Program-made: the position numbers and the translations under genes
Part shown: in pieces, positions 1 to 8,446 of the stretch
How the letters are laid out: each line of letters begins with the position of its first letter
Numbering within the stretch: the first letter of the stretch is position 1
DNA from: Aquisphaera giovannonii
GTDB lineage: Bacteria; Planctomycetota; Planctomycetia; Isosphaerales; Isosphaeraceae
NCBI RefSeq assembly: GCF_008087625.1
Contig: NZ_CP042997.1
Location: 8,556,001 to 8,620,000, forward strand
Direction of reading: 5' to 3'
Length of the DNA stretch: 64,000 bases
Notes under the pieces: model-generated
What the model was told of the DNA's origin: nothing
Seen by the model: the letters and a program-made list of their open reading frames with translations, nothing else
Databases searched by the model: none

Positions 1-2236
1 GCGGATAGCTCAGCAGGCCGTCCAGGAAGCCAATCTTGTCCGCCTGCCTCACCTCCTCCGCCCGGGTCTTGCCCCGGCAGAGCGCCTCGAGCCCCTCGGC
101 GAGCCGATCGTCGCCGATCTCCGGCCAGTCGAGCTCCGTGACCGCCTCGCGGACGAGGGCGAATCGGGCGAGCCAGGCGGCCGCGGCCGGATCCTCCCGG
201 AAGAGGGCGGCCGCCCGAGGCCGCAGCGCCGAGGCCAGCACTCCCGCGGCCTCCTCGGCGGGGATCGACCGGCTGGCATCCTCCTTGAGCAGGAGGTCCT
301 GATACCAGAGCCGCGTCACCCCGACGACCCGCTCGCGCTCCTCGTCGTACCGCGTCGCCACCTCCCGACGGAGCAGGCCGGGCAGGAGCTCCTCCAGCCA
401 TTCCGGGCGGATGAGGCTGGCGAGGCGCACCAGCAATTCGAGCGTCCCCCGCCTCCGCTCCTGCCTCGGGTCGAGGGCCAGGAAGAGCTCGCCGTCGCGG
501 ACCACCGACGAGCGATCGAGCCTCACGCCCCGGCCGCCGACCATCACGCCGGTCTCCTCCGCCCCTCGGCGGCGGACGACCCGGTCGGGATACGCGAGGA
601 GGAGCCAGCGGAGCGGCGACTCGGCCTCGTCGCCGGGAGTCGGCGGGGAGCCTCCCCCCGATCCCAGCCGGCGGGCCAGGCGGATCAGGTCGTCGCGGAT
701 GCGGGCGACCTGGCGCGCGGCCGCCGCATCGATGCCCCGATCGCGGAGGCCGGCGCCGAAGCGGCCCCGCTCCGCCTCCTCCAGCAGGGCCATGCGGCCG
801 AGGAGGTCGGAGGCCCCGCGCCCCTGGGTCGCCCGCGGCGGGCCGGCCGAGGGGCCGGTCGCGCCTCCGCGTTCGACGACGTCCTTCTCCGACAGCAGGG
901 CCGCGATCGTGGCCCCTTCGGCCGCGCGCCCCTCCGCGGCCGAGGCGATCAGGAGGCGGGCGAGACGCGGGTGGACCGGCAGGTCGAGCATCCGCCGGCC
1001 CAGGCCCGTGACGGTCCCACGCCCGGCCTCGACCGCCCCGAGCATCGTCAGCAGGCGATCCGCCGCGTCCAGGCGGTCGGCGGCCGGGGGGTCGTACCAG
1101 CCGAAGCCGGATGGATCGCTCACGCCCCACGAATGGAGCGTCAGGACGGTGGAGCAGAGGTCCACGCGGTGCACCTCCGGCCGGTCGAACGGCTCCATCC
1201 CGCGATCCTCTCGCGGCGACCAGAGGCGGATGCAGCGCCCGGGGGCCGTCCGCCCGGCCCGGCCGGCGCGTTGGGTGGCCGAGGCCACGCTGATCCGCGA
1301 GAGCTCGAGCCGATCGAAGCCCCGCCGGGAGTCGTGGTGGGCGACCCGAGCCAGGCCGCTGTCGATCACGGTCGTCACGCCCTCGATCGTCAGCGAGGTC
1401 TCCGCGATGTTCGTCGCCAGGATGACCTTCCGGGCGGCGGACGGCCGCAGCGCCCGGTCCTGGTCCTCCGCCGGGATGGACGAATGGAGCACGTGGAGCA
1501 CCGCCCCGGCCTCGCGGACGATCGGCTCCGCGGCGGCGCGGACGCGGCGGATCTCCGCCATGCCCGGCAGGAAGACCAGGACGTGCCCGCGATCGGCGGC
1601 GGGCCCCAGCGCATCGCGGATCGCCGGCGTCACCGCCTCCGGCGAGGCGGGCCGGTCCGAGGGCCGGTACTCGACCTCGACCGGGAAGGCACGCCCTTCG
1701 ACGCGGACCAGCGGGGCGTCGTCGAGGAAGCTCGCCACCGGTCCGGCGTCCAGCGTGGCCGACATGACGACGAGCAGCAGGTCGGGCCGGACCTCCCGCC
1801 GTATCTCCTTCAGGAGGGCGAGGGCCAGGTCGGAGTGGATGCTCCGCTCGTGGAACTCGTCGAGGACCACGGCGCCGATCCCCTCGAGGAAGGGATCCGC
1901 GAGGACCTGCCGGTTGAGGATCCCCTCGGTCTCGACGATCAGCCGGGTTCGCGCCGAGACGCGGCGATCGAGCCGGACCTGGTAGCCGACCTCCTCGCCG
2001 AGCGCCCACCCCTGCTCCTCGCCGATCCGGGCGGCCGTGGACCGCGCGGCCACGCGGCGGGGCTGGAGGACGATTATCCCGGGATGCGAGGCCGGCAGGA
2101 GGCCGGACCGGACGACGGCCGGGGGCAGGCGCGTCGTCTTCCCGGCGCCCGGCGGGGCCACCAGCACGAGGCGGCGATGGCGGCCGAGCGCGTCGAGGAT
2201 CTCGGGCAGGCTCTCGTCGATCGGCAGGGGGTCCAT
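1..2236 (-). CDS. hrpB: ATP-dependent helicase HrpB, C-terminus cut by the window edge
   Basis: DEAH-box RNA helicase of the HrpB family. Translation of the minus strand starts MDPLPIDESLPEILDALGRH. The motifs come in family order: Walker A APPGAGKTT, the Walker B/DEAH variant LDEFHERS, motif III SATLD, ETSLTIEGV and motif VI QRAGRAGR. These are followed by the HrpB-specific C-terminal region. The frame stays open to base 1, giving about 745 residues against roughly 820-850 for the family, so only the C-terminal end is missing. The ATG at 2236 was chosen because the helicase core begins about 15 residues later; no strong ribosome site is visible. HrpB is a stand-alone helicase whose cellular role is poorly defined. 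The next gene upstream, on the same strand, starts at 4113 and ends 47 bp from this ATG, so co-transcription is possible. Confidence 0.93.
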   Translation of the reverse strand, partial: MDPLPIDESLPEILDALGRHRRLVLVAPPGAGKTTRLPPAVVRSGLLPASHPGIIVLQPRRVAARSTAARIGEEQGWALGEEVGYQVRLDRRVSARTRLIVETEGILNRQVLADPFLEGIGAVVLDEFHERSIHSDLALALLKEIRREVRPDLLLVVMSATLDAGPVASFLDDAPLVRVEGRAFPVEVEYRPSDRPASPEAVTPAIRDALGPAADRGHVLVFLPGMAEIRRVRAAAEPIVREAGAVLHVLHSSIPAEDQDRALRPSAARKVILATNIAETSLTIEGVTTVIDSGLARVAHHDSRRGFDRLELSRISVASATQRAGRAGRTAPGRCIRLWSPREDRGMEPFDRPEVHRVDLCSTVLTLHSWGVSDPSGFGWYDPPAADRLDAADRLLTMLGAVEAGRGTVTGLGRRMLDLPVHPRLARLLIASAAEGRAAEGATIAALLSEKDVVERGGATGPSAGPPRATQGRGASDLLGRMALLEEAERGRFGAGLRDRGIDAAAARQVARIRDDLIRLARRLGSGGGSPPTPGDEAESPLRWLLLAYPDRVVRRRGAEETGVMVGGRGVRLDRSSVVRDGELFLALDPRQERRRGTLELLVRLASLIRPEWLEELLPGLLRREVATRYDEERERVVGVTRLWYQDLLLKEDASRSIPAEEAAGVLASALRPRAAALFREDPAAAAWLARFALVREAVTELDWPEIGDDRLAEGLEALCRGKTRAEEVRQADKIGFLDGLLSYP

Positions 2237-2283
2237 CGAGGTGCTCGTCTCGGTCCGTCGGCCGGGCGATCGGGCCCGCCCGA

Positions 2284-4113
2284 TCAGTTGCTCTTCACGG
2301 CGACCAGTCGCCCCCGGATGAATCGATAATACGTGCCGCCCGAGGGCGTGGGCAGGAAGTTGCTCAGGTTGGGATTGGCGTTGCTGGCGTACGCCAGGAC
2401 CGTGGCGGAGGTCGCCTTGAAGCGGACATGCCCCTTGCGGCCGACCATCTCGTTGATCCCGTCCCCGGCGATGAGCGTCGTGCGCCCGTACCAGCCGTGG
2501 AGGATCGCCCCGCTCCCGCCGGCCTGGACCCTGTTCTTGCGGCCGTGGCCGCCGTTCAGGGTCACCGGCACCGTCACGTTCGGATCGACAGTGATCGAGG
2601 TGTTCGCCTTGGTGCCCGAGGCCATGATCTGGACGAGCGAATCCGTGGACGGCTGGAGCTGGTCGACCTGGCCGTTCACCAGGACCACGATCTTCTCGCC
2701 GCCGGTGGTCGACGTCGGATCCGGCTGCTGGAGGATCCGGATCGTGTTGCCGCCGCCGGTGGCCCTCGGCTGCGCCTGGATGATGAGGACGTCGGCGACC
2801 TGGCGGACCGCCCCGGTGTTCACGATCGCCTGGCCGACGTTCACGGTCACCGTGGCGTTGACGCTGGTCTGCCTCACGGGCGAGCTCTTGGGCCCCGTGG
2901 ACGACACGTTGTACTGGAACGTATCGGGGCCGGTGTAGCCGGGATTCGGCGTGTAGACGACGGTCCCCGCGCTCGCGTTGAGGTTGCTCAACGTCCCGTG
3001 TGCCGGCTGCGTGGCGATGGCATAGGCGAGGGTGGCCGGGGTCGAGGTATTCGGGTAGCCGCTCTTGCCGGCGAGCGTCACCAACACCGGGCTATTGCCG
3101 TTCGTGGACGTCGCCACGTTGCTGACCAGCGGGATGAAGTTGATGACGGGGCTCGTCGGGCCCTGGTAGGCGCCCACCGTCACCCGGAACGTCTCGGTGC
3201 GGGTGCTCCCGTCGGTCGGGTCGGTCGCGGTGACCGAGATGTTCGCGGACTGGCCGGCCGTGGCGCTGGTGGTGTCGATGTGGACGACGCCGTTCACGTT
3301 GCTCGACGAGAGCGTCGCCGAGTTGATGAGGACCGGATTCGTCGGCAGCGAGGTCTCGTTGTAGACGGTGTTGTAGGACTTCTGGACCTGGGTCATCTGA
3401 CCCAGGATGTTCGACCCCGCCACGAGCTGCCCGAAGATCGTGTGGTTGTAGTCGAGGAAGGTGGGCGTCCCGGTGGTGACGAAGAACTGGGTGTTGTTGG
3501 TGTTCGTCCCCACGCCGGAGTTCGCCATGGCGAGCTGGCCGGTGCCCGTGAAGGCGATGGACTGCACGAGCTCATCGGCGAAGTTCGCGAAGGGGCTGGT
3601 CCCCGATCCGTCGGGGTTCACCGAGCCTCCCTGGGCGATGTAGTCCGTCGTGCCCGGGAAATTGTTCATGATCCGCGCGAAGTTCTTGCCGTTGTAGAAC
3701 CCGGTGTTGGTGAAGTTGGAGATCTGGGTGACGGTGTTGGGGGTCAGGTCGGCGAAGAGCTGGAAGACCAGCGCCCCGGAGAAGGAGATGTCGGAGCTCG
3801 AGGCGGCCTGGTGGCTGACGTTGAGGGTCCAGTACGGGCCCTGGGCGACCGACACCTTCACCAGCGGGTTATCCGAGGTCACGGTGTACGTCTGGGTCCC
3901 GTCCGTATTCCCGCTCCCGTCCAGCGGGAGCTGATAGCCCTGCTGCGCCGGGACCGAGAGGTTGCTCAGTGCGCCCAGCGACGCGGTCAGCAACTGCCGG
4001 CCTTCGAGGATCTCCACCAGGGGCCGGCGCCGGCCCGCGGCGGCCGGACTCGTCGAGGCCCGGAGGCCCTGCCGCTTCCCGAGCTGGACGGTCTTGCGGA
4101 TCCGTTCCCACAT
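2284..4113 (-). CDS. Exported cyclophilin-type peptidyl-prolyl isomerase with LEPR-XLL-type motif
   Basis: 609 aa. A basic N-terminus leads to LEGRQLLT at residues 36-43, which fits the planctomycete LEPR-XLL export/anchoring motif. An Ig-like stretch follows, then a cyclophilin domain (about 100-270) recognised by FTNTGFYNGKNFARI, IAQGG, FADE, GQLAMANSG, NNTQFFVTT and HTIFGQLV. The C-terminal part is Ig/cadherin-like (TPNPGYTGPDTFQYNV) and ends in a beta-rich tail. Cyclophilins catalyse cis-trans isomerisation of X-Pro bonds, and the motif implies that this one acts outside the cytoplasm. The ATG at 4113 is preceded by AGGAG at good spacing. It is transcribed divergently from the kinase gene at 4377. 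Export and attachment are inferred, since no classical signal peptide is visible. Confidence 0.88.
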   Translation of the reverse strand: MWERIRKTVQLGKRQGLRASTSPAAAGRRRPLVEILEGRQLLTASLGALSNLSVPAQQGYQLPLDGSGNTDGTQTYTVTSDNPLVKVSVAQGPYWTLNVSHQAASSSDISFSGALVFQLFADLTPNTVTQISNFTNTGFYNGKNFARIMNNFPGTTDYIAQGGSVNPDGSGTSPFANFADELVQSIAFTGTGQLAMANSGVGTNTNNTQFFVTTGTPTFLDYNHTIFGQLVAGSNILGQMTQVQKSYNTVYNETSLPTNPVLINSATLSSSNVNGVVHIDTTSATAGQSANISVTATDPTDGSTRTETFRVTVGAYQGPTSPVINFIPLVSNVATSTNGNSPVLVTLAGKSGYPNTSTPATLAYAIATQPAHGTLSNLNASAGTVVYTPNPGYTGPDTFQYNVSSTGPKSSPVRQTSVNATVTVNVGQAIVNTGAVRQVADVLIIQAQPRATGGGNTIRILQQPDPTSTTGGEKIVVLVNGQVDQLQPSTDSLVQIMASGTKANTSITVDPNVTVPVTLNGGHGRKNRVQAGGSGAILHGWYGRTTLIAGDGINEMVGRKGHVRFKATSATVLAYASNANPNLSNFLPTPSGGTYYRFIRGRLVAVKSN

Positions 4114-4291
4114 ACCGGCTCTCCTGGCTCTCGAACGCCGTCGGCCCGGGGCCGCCCACGGACGGCAGCCGACCCCGACACTCCTATCCTACCCGGACTA
4201 TCGGCCCCCCGAGTCGGGCGGCTTGAGCCGGACTGGAGGGCTCCGGGCGACGGCCTCGCCATCGCGGCTAGGCCGGAGGCCCGGGATTGCG

Positions 4292-4297
4292 TATAAT
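4292..4297 (+). promoter_or_regulatory. Perfect -10 box TATAAT upstream of the kinase gene
   Basis: TATAAT at 4292-4297 is rare in DNA this GC-rich and lies 80 bp before the kinase ATG. I see no convincing -35 hexamer at 16-18 bp. A start near 4304 would place the following inverted repeat at the very 5' end of the transcript. Confidence 0.45.
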
Positions 4298-4302
4298 GAC
4301 GC

Positions 4303-4337
4303 GAGTGCGAGCGTCCGCGACGCAACTGCTCGCACTC
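4303..4337 (+). promoter_or_regulatory. Inverted repeat (10-bp arms) in the kinase leader
   Basis: GAGTGCGAGC at 4303-4312 is exactly complementary to GCTCGCACTC at 4328-4337, with a 15-nt loop. It sits directly after the TATAAT box and 39 bp before the kinase ATG. It could be an operator for a dimeric regulator or a 5'-UTR stem-loop. Confidence 0.5.
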
Positions 4338-4376
4338 AATCACATCTGAAGATCGCGTCGTGGTCCTGGCCGTGGC

Positions 4377-7300
4377 ATGGACGTAATCCCGGGGAATGGT
4401 TCCCGTCCGGACGAGCACCCGTCGATGCAGACACCCGACGACATCGCTGCCAACGAGCCTTCCTCCCACGCCGGAGGCCGTGCCCCGACCGGGGCGGGTG
4501 CCGGCGTGGCCCCGGGCGGTCCCCAGGACCCGCCGACGGTGGTCCGCTCGTCCAGCAGCATGGCGAGGAAGCTCCAGGGCCAGCCCGCCACGGCCCCGCC
4601 GGCCCCCGTGATGCTCCCCCGGCTCGGGGAGGCCGTCGACACGTTCGTCCTGGAAGAGGCCATCGGCGTCGGGGGGATGGGCGCCGTCTTCCGCGCGCTC
4701 GACGCCCAGCTCGACCGGCACGTCGCGCTGAAGATGCTCCCCCTCGATCAGACGGACGACCCCGAGATCGTCCAGCGGTTCTACCAGGAGGGCCGCTCCT
4801 CGGCGCAGCTCGACCACGAGAACATCGCGCGGGTCTACAGCATCGGCCAGGACGGCCCCTACCATTACATCGCATTCGAATACATCGAGGGCGTGACGGT
4901 CCGCCGCCGGGTCGACGAGAAGGGCCCGCTCCCCCCCGCGGAGACCGTCGACATCGCCCTCCAGATCGCGCAGGCCCTGGTGCACGCCTCGGAGCGGGGG
5001 GTCGTCCATCGGGATATCAAGCCGTCCAACATCATCCTCACCCCGCAGGGCCGGGCGAAGCTCGTGGATATGGGGCTGGCCCGCCGCTTCGAGCGCGACG
5101 CCGACCACGGCCTGACGCAGAGCGGCATGACCCTCGGGACGTTCGACTACATCAGCCCGGAACAGGCTCGCGACCCCCGCGACGTCGACGTCCGCAGCGA
5201 CCTGTATTCGCTGGGCTGCACCATGTTCCACATGCTCGCCGGCCAGCCCCCCTTCCCCGGCGGGACGGTCCTGCAGAAGCTCCTCCAGCATCAGGAGGAG
5301 CCGGCGCCGGACATCCGCGGCCTCAACCCCTCGGTGCCGGTCGAGCTCGCCCGGCTCGTCGCGAAGCTGCTGGCGAAGGACCGCGACCGTCGCTACCAGA
5401 CGCCGGAGCAGGTCGCGCGCGACCTGCTGGTCATCGCCGGGCAGATGGGGATGCCGGTGATCCCCTCCGACGCCCACCCCTGGGCATCGGGTGGCCATCG
5501 CGTCACCTGGGAGAGGCACCTGGCCTGGCTGCTGCCCGGTCTCGCCTTCGTGGCCGTCATCGGCCTCCTCGCCTGGTGGAGCCGCGAGCTGAACGACCCG
5601 GCGGCCGGGCCCGCCCTGCCGTCGCCGCGGACCTCGGTCGCGGAGTCCGCCGGCGCCGCACACGCCCCCGCCCCGTTCGCGGGCTCCGTCGCCAAGTCCG
5701 CCGGCACCGCCGAGGACGCCCGGCCCCTGCCCGCGCCGCCGCCGCGGAACATCGCCGTCCGCCCCGGCGAGGACCTCCTGGCCGTCCTCGCCGCCGCGCC
5801 GCCGAGGGCGGTGGTCACGCTCACCGAGGACGGGCCCTTCCTCGTCGGGGGCCGCAGCGGCGGCCATCGCGGGGCCGGCCCGCTGGACCGGCGTGACCTC
5901 ACGATCCGGGCGGATTCCGGGGCCCGCCCGGTCCTCCGCTTCGCCGCCGACTCGGGCTTCGGCGAGGGGGCGGGCCCGCCCGGCCGCCTGGTCGGCGCGG
6001 CCCGCGACGGCGGGCCCGAGGGGGACGGCCAGTCCGGCTCATCCTCGTCCGCCGCGCTCCTCTGGTTCGCGGGCGGCAACGTCACGATCGAGGGCCTCAC
6101 GTTCGAGCTCGACGGCGAAGGTCCGGCGGTGCAGACGGCCCTCATCGGCGAGGACACGGCCCTGACGGTGCGCGGCTGCATGTTCCGCCAGATCAGTCGG
6201 GGCGAGGGCCGGGACCGCACCGCGATCCGCACCCGGCCGGCCCGGTCGCCCGCCGACGCGGCGGACCGCGACCGGCCCCCTCGCCTCCTCGTCGAGACGA
6301 GCCACTTCGACGGCTTCCAGGTCGGAGTCGCCTCCGAGGGGGCCCTCGACCTCGTCCTCCGCGACTGCACCTTCGGGCCCTGCTCGCCGGCCATCCGGGT
6401 CGAGAATCGAGTGGCCGGCGCCGCCGTCCCGGTCGACATCCGCCTGCGGCACGCGAGCTTCATGGCCGGCAATGGGCCCGTCCTCGACTTCGAAGGGGCC
6501 CTGGCCCGGGTCCAGGCCGAGGACTGCGTCGTGGCCCCGGCCGCCGGGACCGCCGCGATCCTCGTGGCCGTGGACAGCCCCCGCGACCTCGAGTGGCAGG
6601 GCCGCTCCAACCTCTACTACCGCGTCCGCACGTTCCTCAAGCCGACCCGCGAGGCCGACGAGGCGCGGGCCATCGACGACTTCGACGACTGGCGGGACGC
6701 CCCCGGCGAGATCCGCGAGACCGACTCGCTCGTCGCCAACAGCCCCGTCTGGAACTCGGCCAGGCCGCTCCAGGACCTCATCATCGAGCAGGGCGACCCG
6801 ACCGAGGCCTTCTCGTTGTCTCCCGCCCTCCTCGCCACGGACTACTACGGCGCCCGCCAGGGCCCTTACGGGGCCCGCACCCTGGAGCCCCCTCGGGGCT
6901 CGCCCCAGCCTCGGTCGCCGGCGACCGCAGGCGTCGAGGCGACGGCCGGCGCGGCTGCGGGTGCGGCGACGGCCTCCCCCCTCGACCCCTCGATCCCGAA
7001 GTCGCCGCGCCCGGACTCCGAGCCACCGGCCGCCCTCGCCGCCGGGGCAGGTGCGACGAACCCCGCCTCGAAACCGGCCCCCGCGGCGGCCGGTGCCGGT
7101 GCCGCCCGGGGCGGGGGTGAAGCCCCCCAGCGGGCGACGATCGGCCCCTGGGACCCTATGCGGAAGGATGCCCGGCCGCCGTCGCCGGCCGATGTCGCGG
7201 GCTTCGCCGCCGGGAGCCCCGCGCCGGGCCGCACGCCGGCCGCCGCGGATGCGGCCGTCCCCGCGACCCGGCCCCGACCCGCCGCTCGGGTCCCCTCCGA

Positions 7301-8441
7301 CGAGGAGGACGTGATCCGAAGCGCCGAGCAGTTCGCCAACTCGGTGGCACGTTTCGGGGAGCGGGGCGGGATCCTGAAGATCGCCCGCGACGTCGATCTC
7401 GACCTGCCGCCCACCGAGTTCGGCGGCGGCGGCGACTGGGTCGTCCAGGCCGAGGACGAGGGGAGCCGGCCGCGCATCCGCCTGCGATCCCCGACCTTCG
7501 CGTCCCGGGCACCGTCGTCCTGGACGACCCTGTTCGGGGCACGCTCCGGCAGCCTCGAGGTCCGGGGGCTCGATCTCATCCTCCCGGAGCAGGAGTCCGA
7601 GATCGCCAGGGCCAATCCGCAGGCCGCCGTCGCGGTGTCGCCCGGCGCCCGCCTCAACCTCGTCGATTGCACCATCACCGTCGCCGACCGCTCCCCGAGG
7701 TCGGCGGCGATCGTCCTCCCGCCCGCGGACGCGGCCCAGAACGCGACCAAGCGGGGCATCCCGGAGGCGTCGGTCGTCGTCGCCGACTGCTTCCTCCGCG
7801 CCTGCGGCGACGCCATATCCGTCTCCTCCGGCCGCCCCCTCGACCTGCAGCTCCGCAACGTGCTCGTCGCGACCGACGGCAGCCTGCTCCGGGCCTCGGG
7901 GGAGGCCGCGTCGTCCGTCGCCGACGCGTTCCCCCTGAGATCGCCCTCGCCCACCATCCGCGTGAAGATCGAGCGGTCGACGGCCCGCACCAAGGGAGGG
8001 CTCGTCTATCTCGAGAGCACCCCGGATCAGGACGAGCCGCCCCTCACCGCGATCGACGCCACCAATTCCATCCTCACCACGGCGGGGCAGGAGCCGCTCT
8101 TCCGGGTGGACGGCCAGGGCCCGATGGAACGGCTCCGCGATCGGATCGCCTGGAAGGCCGACCGGGTCGCCTACGTCCAGATCACCACCTATCGCCGCGA
8201 CCAGGTCCGCCAGACCGGCGTCTCCCCGCGCGACTACACCCGCTCCGACTGGCGGACGGCGTTCGACCCGACCGACATCCTGCCCATCGTGGACGGCCTC
8301 AAGTTCCGGACCCGGCCCGACTCCGGCCGGACGGCCTGCTCGCTCTCCAGGGAGGACCTCACCCTGGACGCCCAGGGCCCGGGCCGCGAACGCGGCCCCG
8401 ACCTCGCCCGCGTCCCCGCCCCGCCCCCCGCCGACTCCTGA
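4377..8441 (+). CDS. Transmembrane Ser/Thr protein kinase with beta-helix-like extracytoplasmic region
   Basis: 1,354 aa. The cytoplasmic kinase domain spans about residues 88-355: glycine loop GVGGMG 97-102, VALK lysine 119, catalytic HRDIKPSN 211-218, then DMG at 231-233 where DFG is usual, and GTFDYISPEQA. A single membrane helix lies at about 381-402. Outside follow an Ala/Pro-rich linker and two stretches of short repeated beta strands (about 565-825 and 975-1310; for example GGNVTIEGLTF, LTVRGCMF, LVLRDCTF), separated by a low-complexity Ala/Pro linker. The pattern resembles right-handed parallel beta-helices of the pectate-lyase type, so ligand sensing at the surface is likely. The start is the first in-frame ATG; ATG 4422 (MQTPDDIAAN) is an alternative. 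Its stop lies 5 bp from that of the convergent MnmE-like gene. Substrate unknown. Confidence 0.9.
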   Translation: MDVIPGNGSRPDEHPSMQTPDDIAANEPSSHAGGRAPTGAGAGVAPGGPQDPPTVVRSSSSMARKLQGQPATAPPAPVMLPRLGEAVDTFVLEEAIGVGGMGAVFRALDAQLDRHVALKMLPLDQTDDPEIVQRFYQEGRSSAQLDHENIARVYSIGQDGPYHYIAFEYIEGVTVRRRVDEKGPLPPAETVDIALQIAQALVHASERGVVHRDIKPSNIILTPQGRAKLVDMGLARRFERDADHGLTQSGMTLGTFDYISPEQARDPRDVDVRSDLYSLGCTMFHMLAGQPPFPGGTVLQKLLQHQEEPAPDIRGLNPSVPVELARLVAKLLAKDRDRRYQTPEQVARDLLVIAGQMGMPVIPSDAHPWASGGHRVTWERHLAWLLPGLAFVAVIGLLAWWSRELNDPAAGPALPSPRTSVAESAGAAHAPAPFAGSVAKSAGTAEDARPLPAPPPRNIAVRPGEDLLAVLAAAPPRAVVTLTEDGPFLVGGRSGGHRGAGPLDRRDLTIRADSGARPVLRFAADSGFGEGAGPPGRLVGAARDGGPEGDGQSGSSSSAALLWFAGGNVTIEGLTFELDGEGPAVQTALIGEDTALTVRGCMFRQISRGEGRDRTAIRTRPARSPADAADRDRPPRLLVETSHFDGFQVGVASEGALDLVLRDCTFGPCSPAIRVENRVAGAAVPVDIRLRHASFMAGNGPVLDFEGALARVQAEDCVVAPAAGTAAILVAVDSPRDLEWQGRSNLYYRVRTFLKPTREADEARAIDDFDDWRDAPGEIRETDSLVANSPVWNSARPLQDLIIEQGDPTEAFSLSPALLATDYYGARQGPYGARTLEPPRGSPQPRSPATAGVEATAGAAAGAATASPLDPSIPKSPRPDSEPPAALAAGAGATNPASKPAPAAAGAGAARGGGEAPQRATIGPWDPMRKDARPPSPADVAGFAAGSPAPGRTPAAADAAVPATRPRPAARVPSDEEDVIRSAEQFANSVARFGERGGILKIARDVDLDLPPTEFGGGGDWVVQAEDEGSRPRIRLRSPTFASRAPSSWTTLFGARSGSLEVRGLDLILPEQESEIARANPQAAVAVSPGARLNLVDCTITVADRSPRSAAIVLPPADAAQNATKRGIPEASVVVADCFLRACGDAISVSSGRPLDLQLRNVLVATDGSLLRASGEAASSVADAFPLRSPSPTIRVKIERSTARTKGGLVYLESTPDQDEPPLTAIDATNSILTTAGQEPLFRVDGQGPMERLRDRIAWKADRVAYVQITTYRRDQVRQTGVSPRDYTRSDWRTAFDPTDILPIVDGLKFRTRPDSGRTACSLSREDLTLDAQGPGRERGPDLARVPAPPPADS

Positions 8442-8446
8442 TCGTC

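Noticed and set aside
411-2329. Plus-strand frames of 452-524 codons
   Set aside because: They are shadows of the HrpB helicase on the minus strand, whose motifs are unambiguous.
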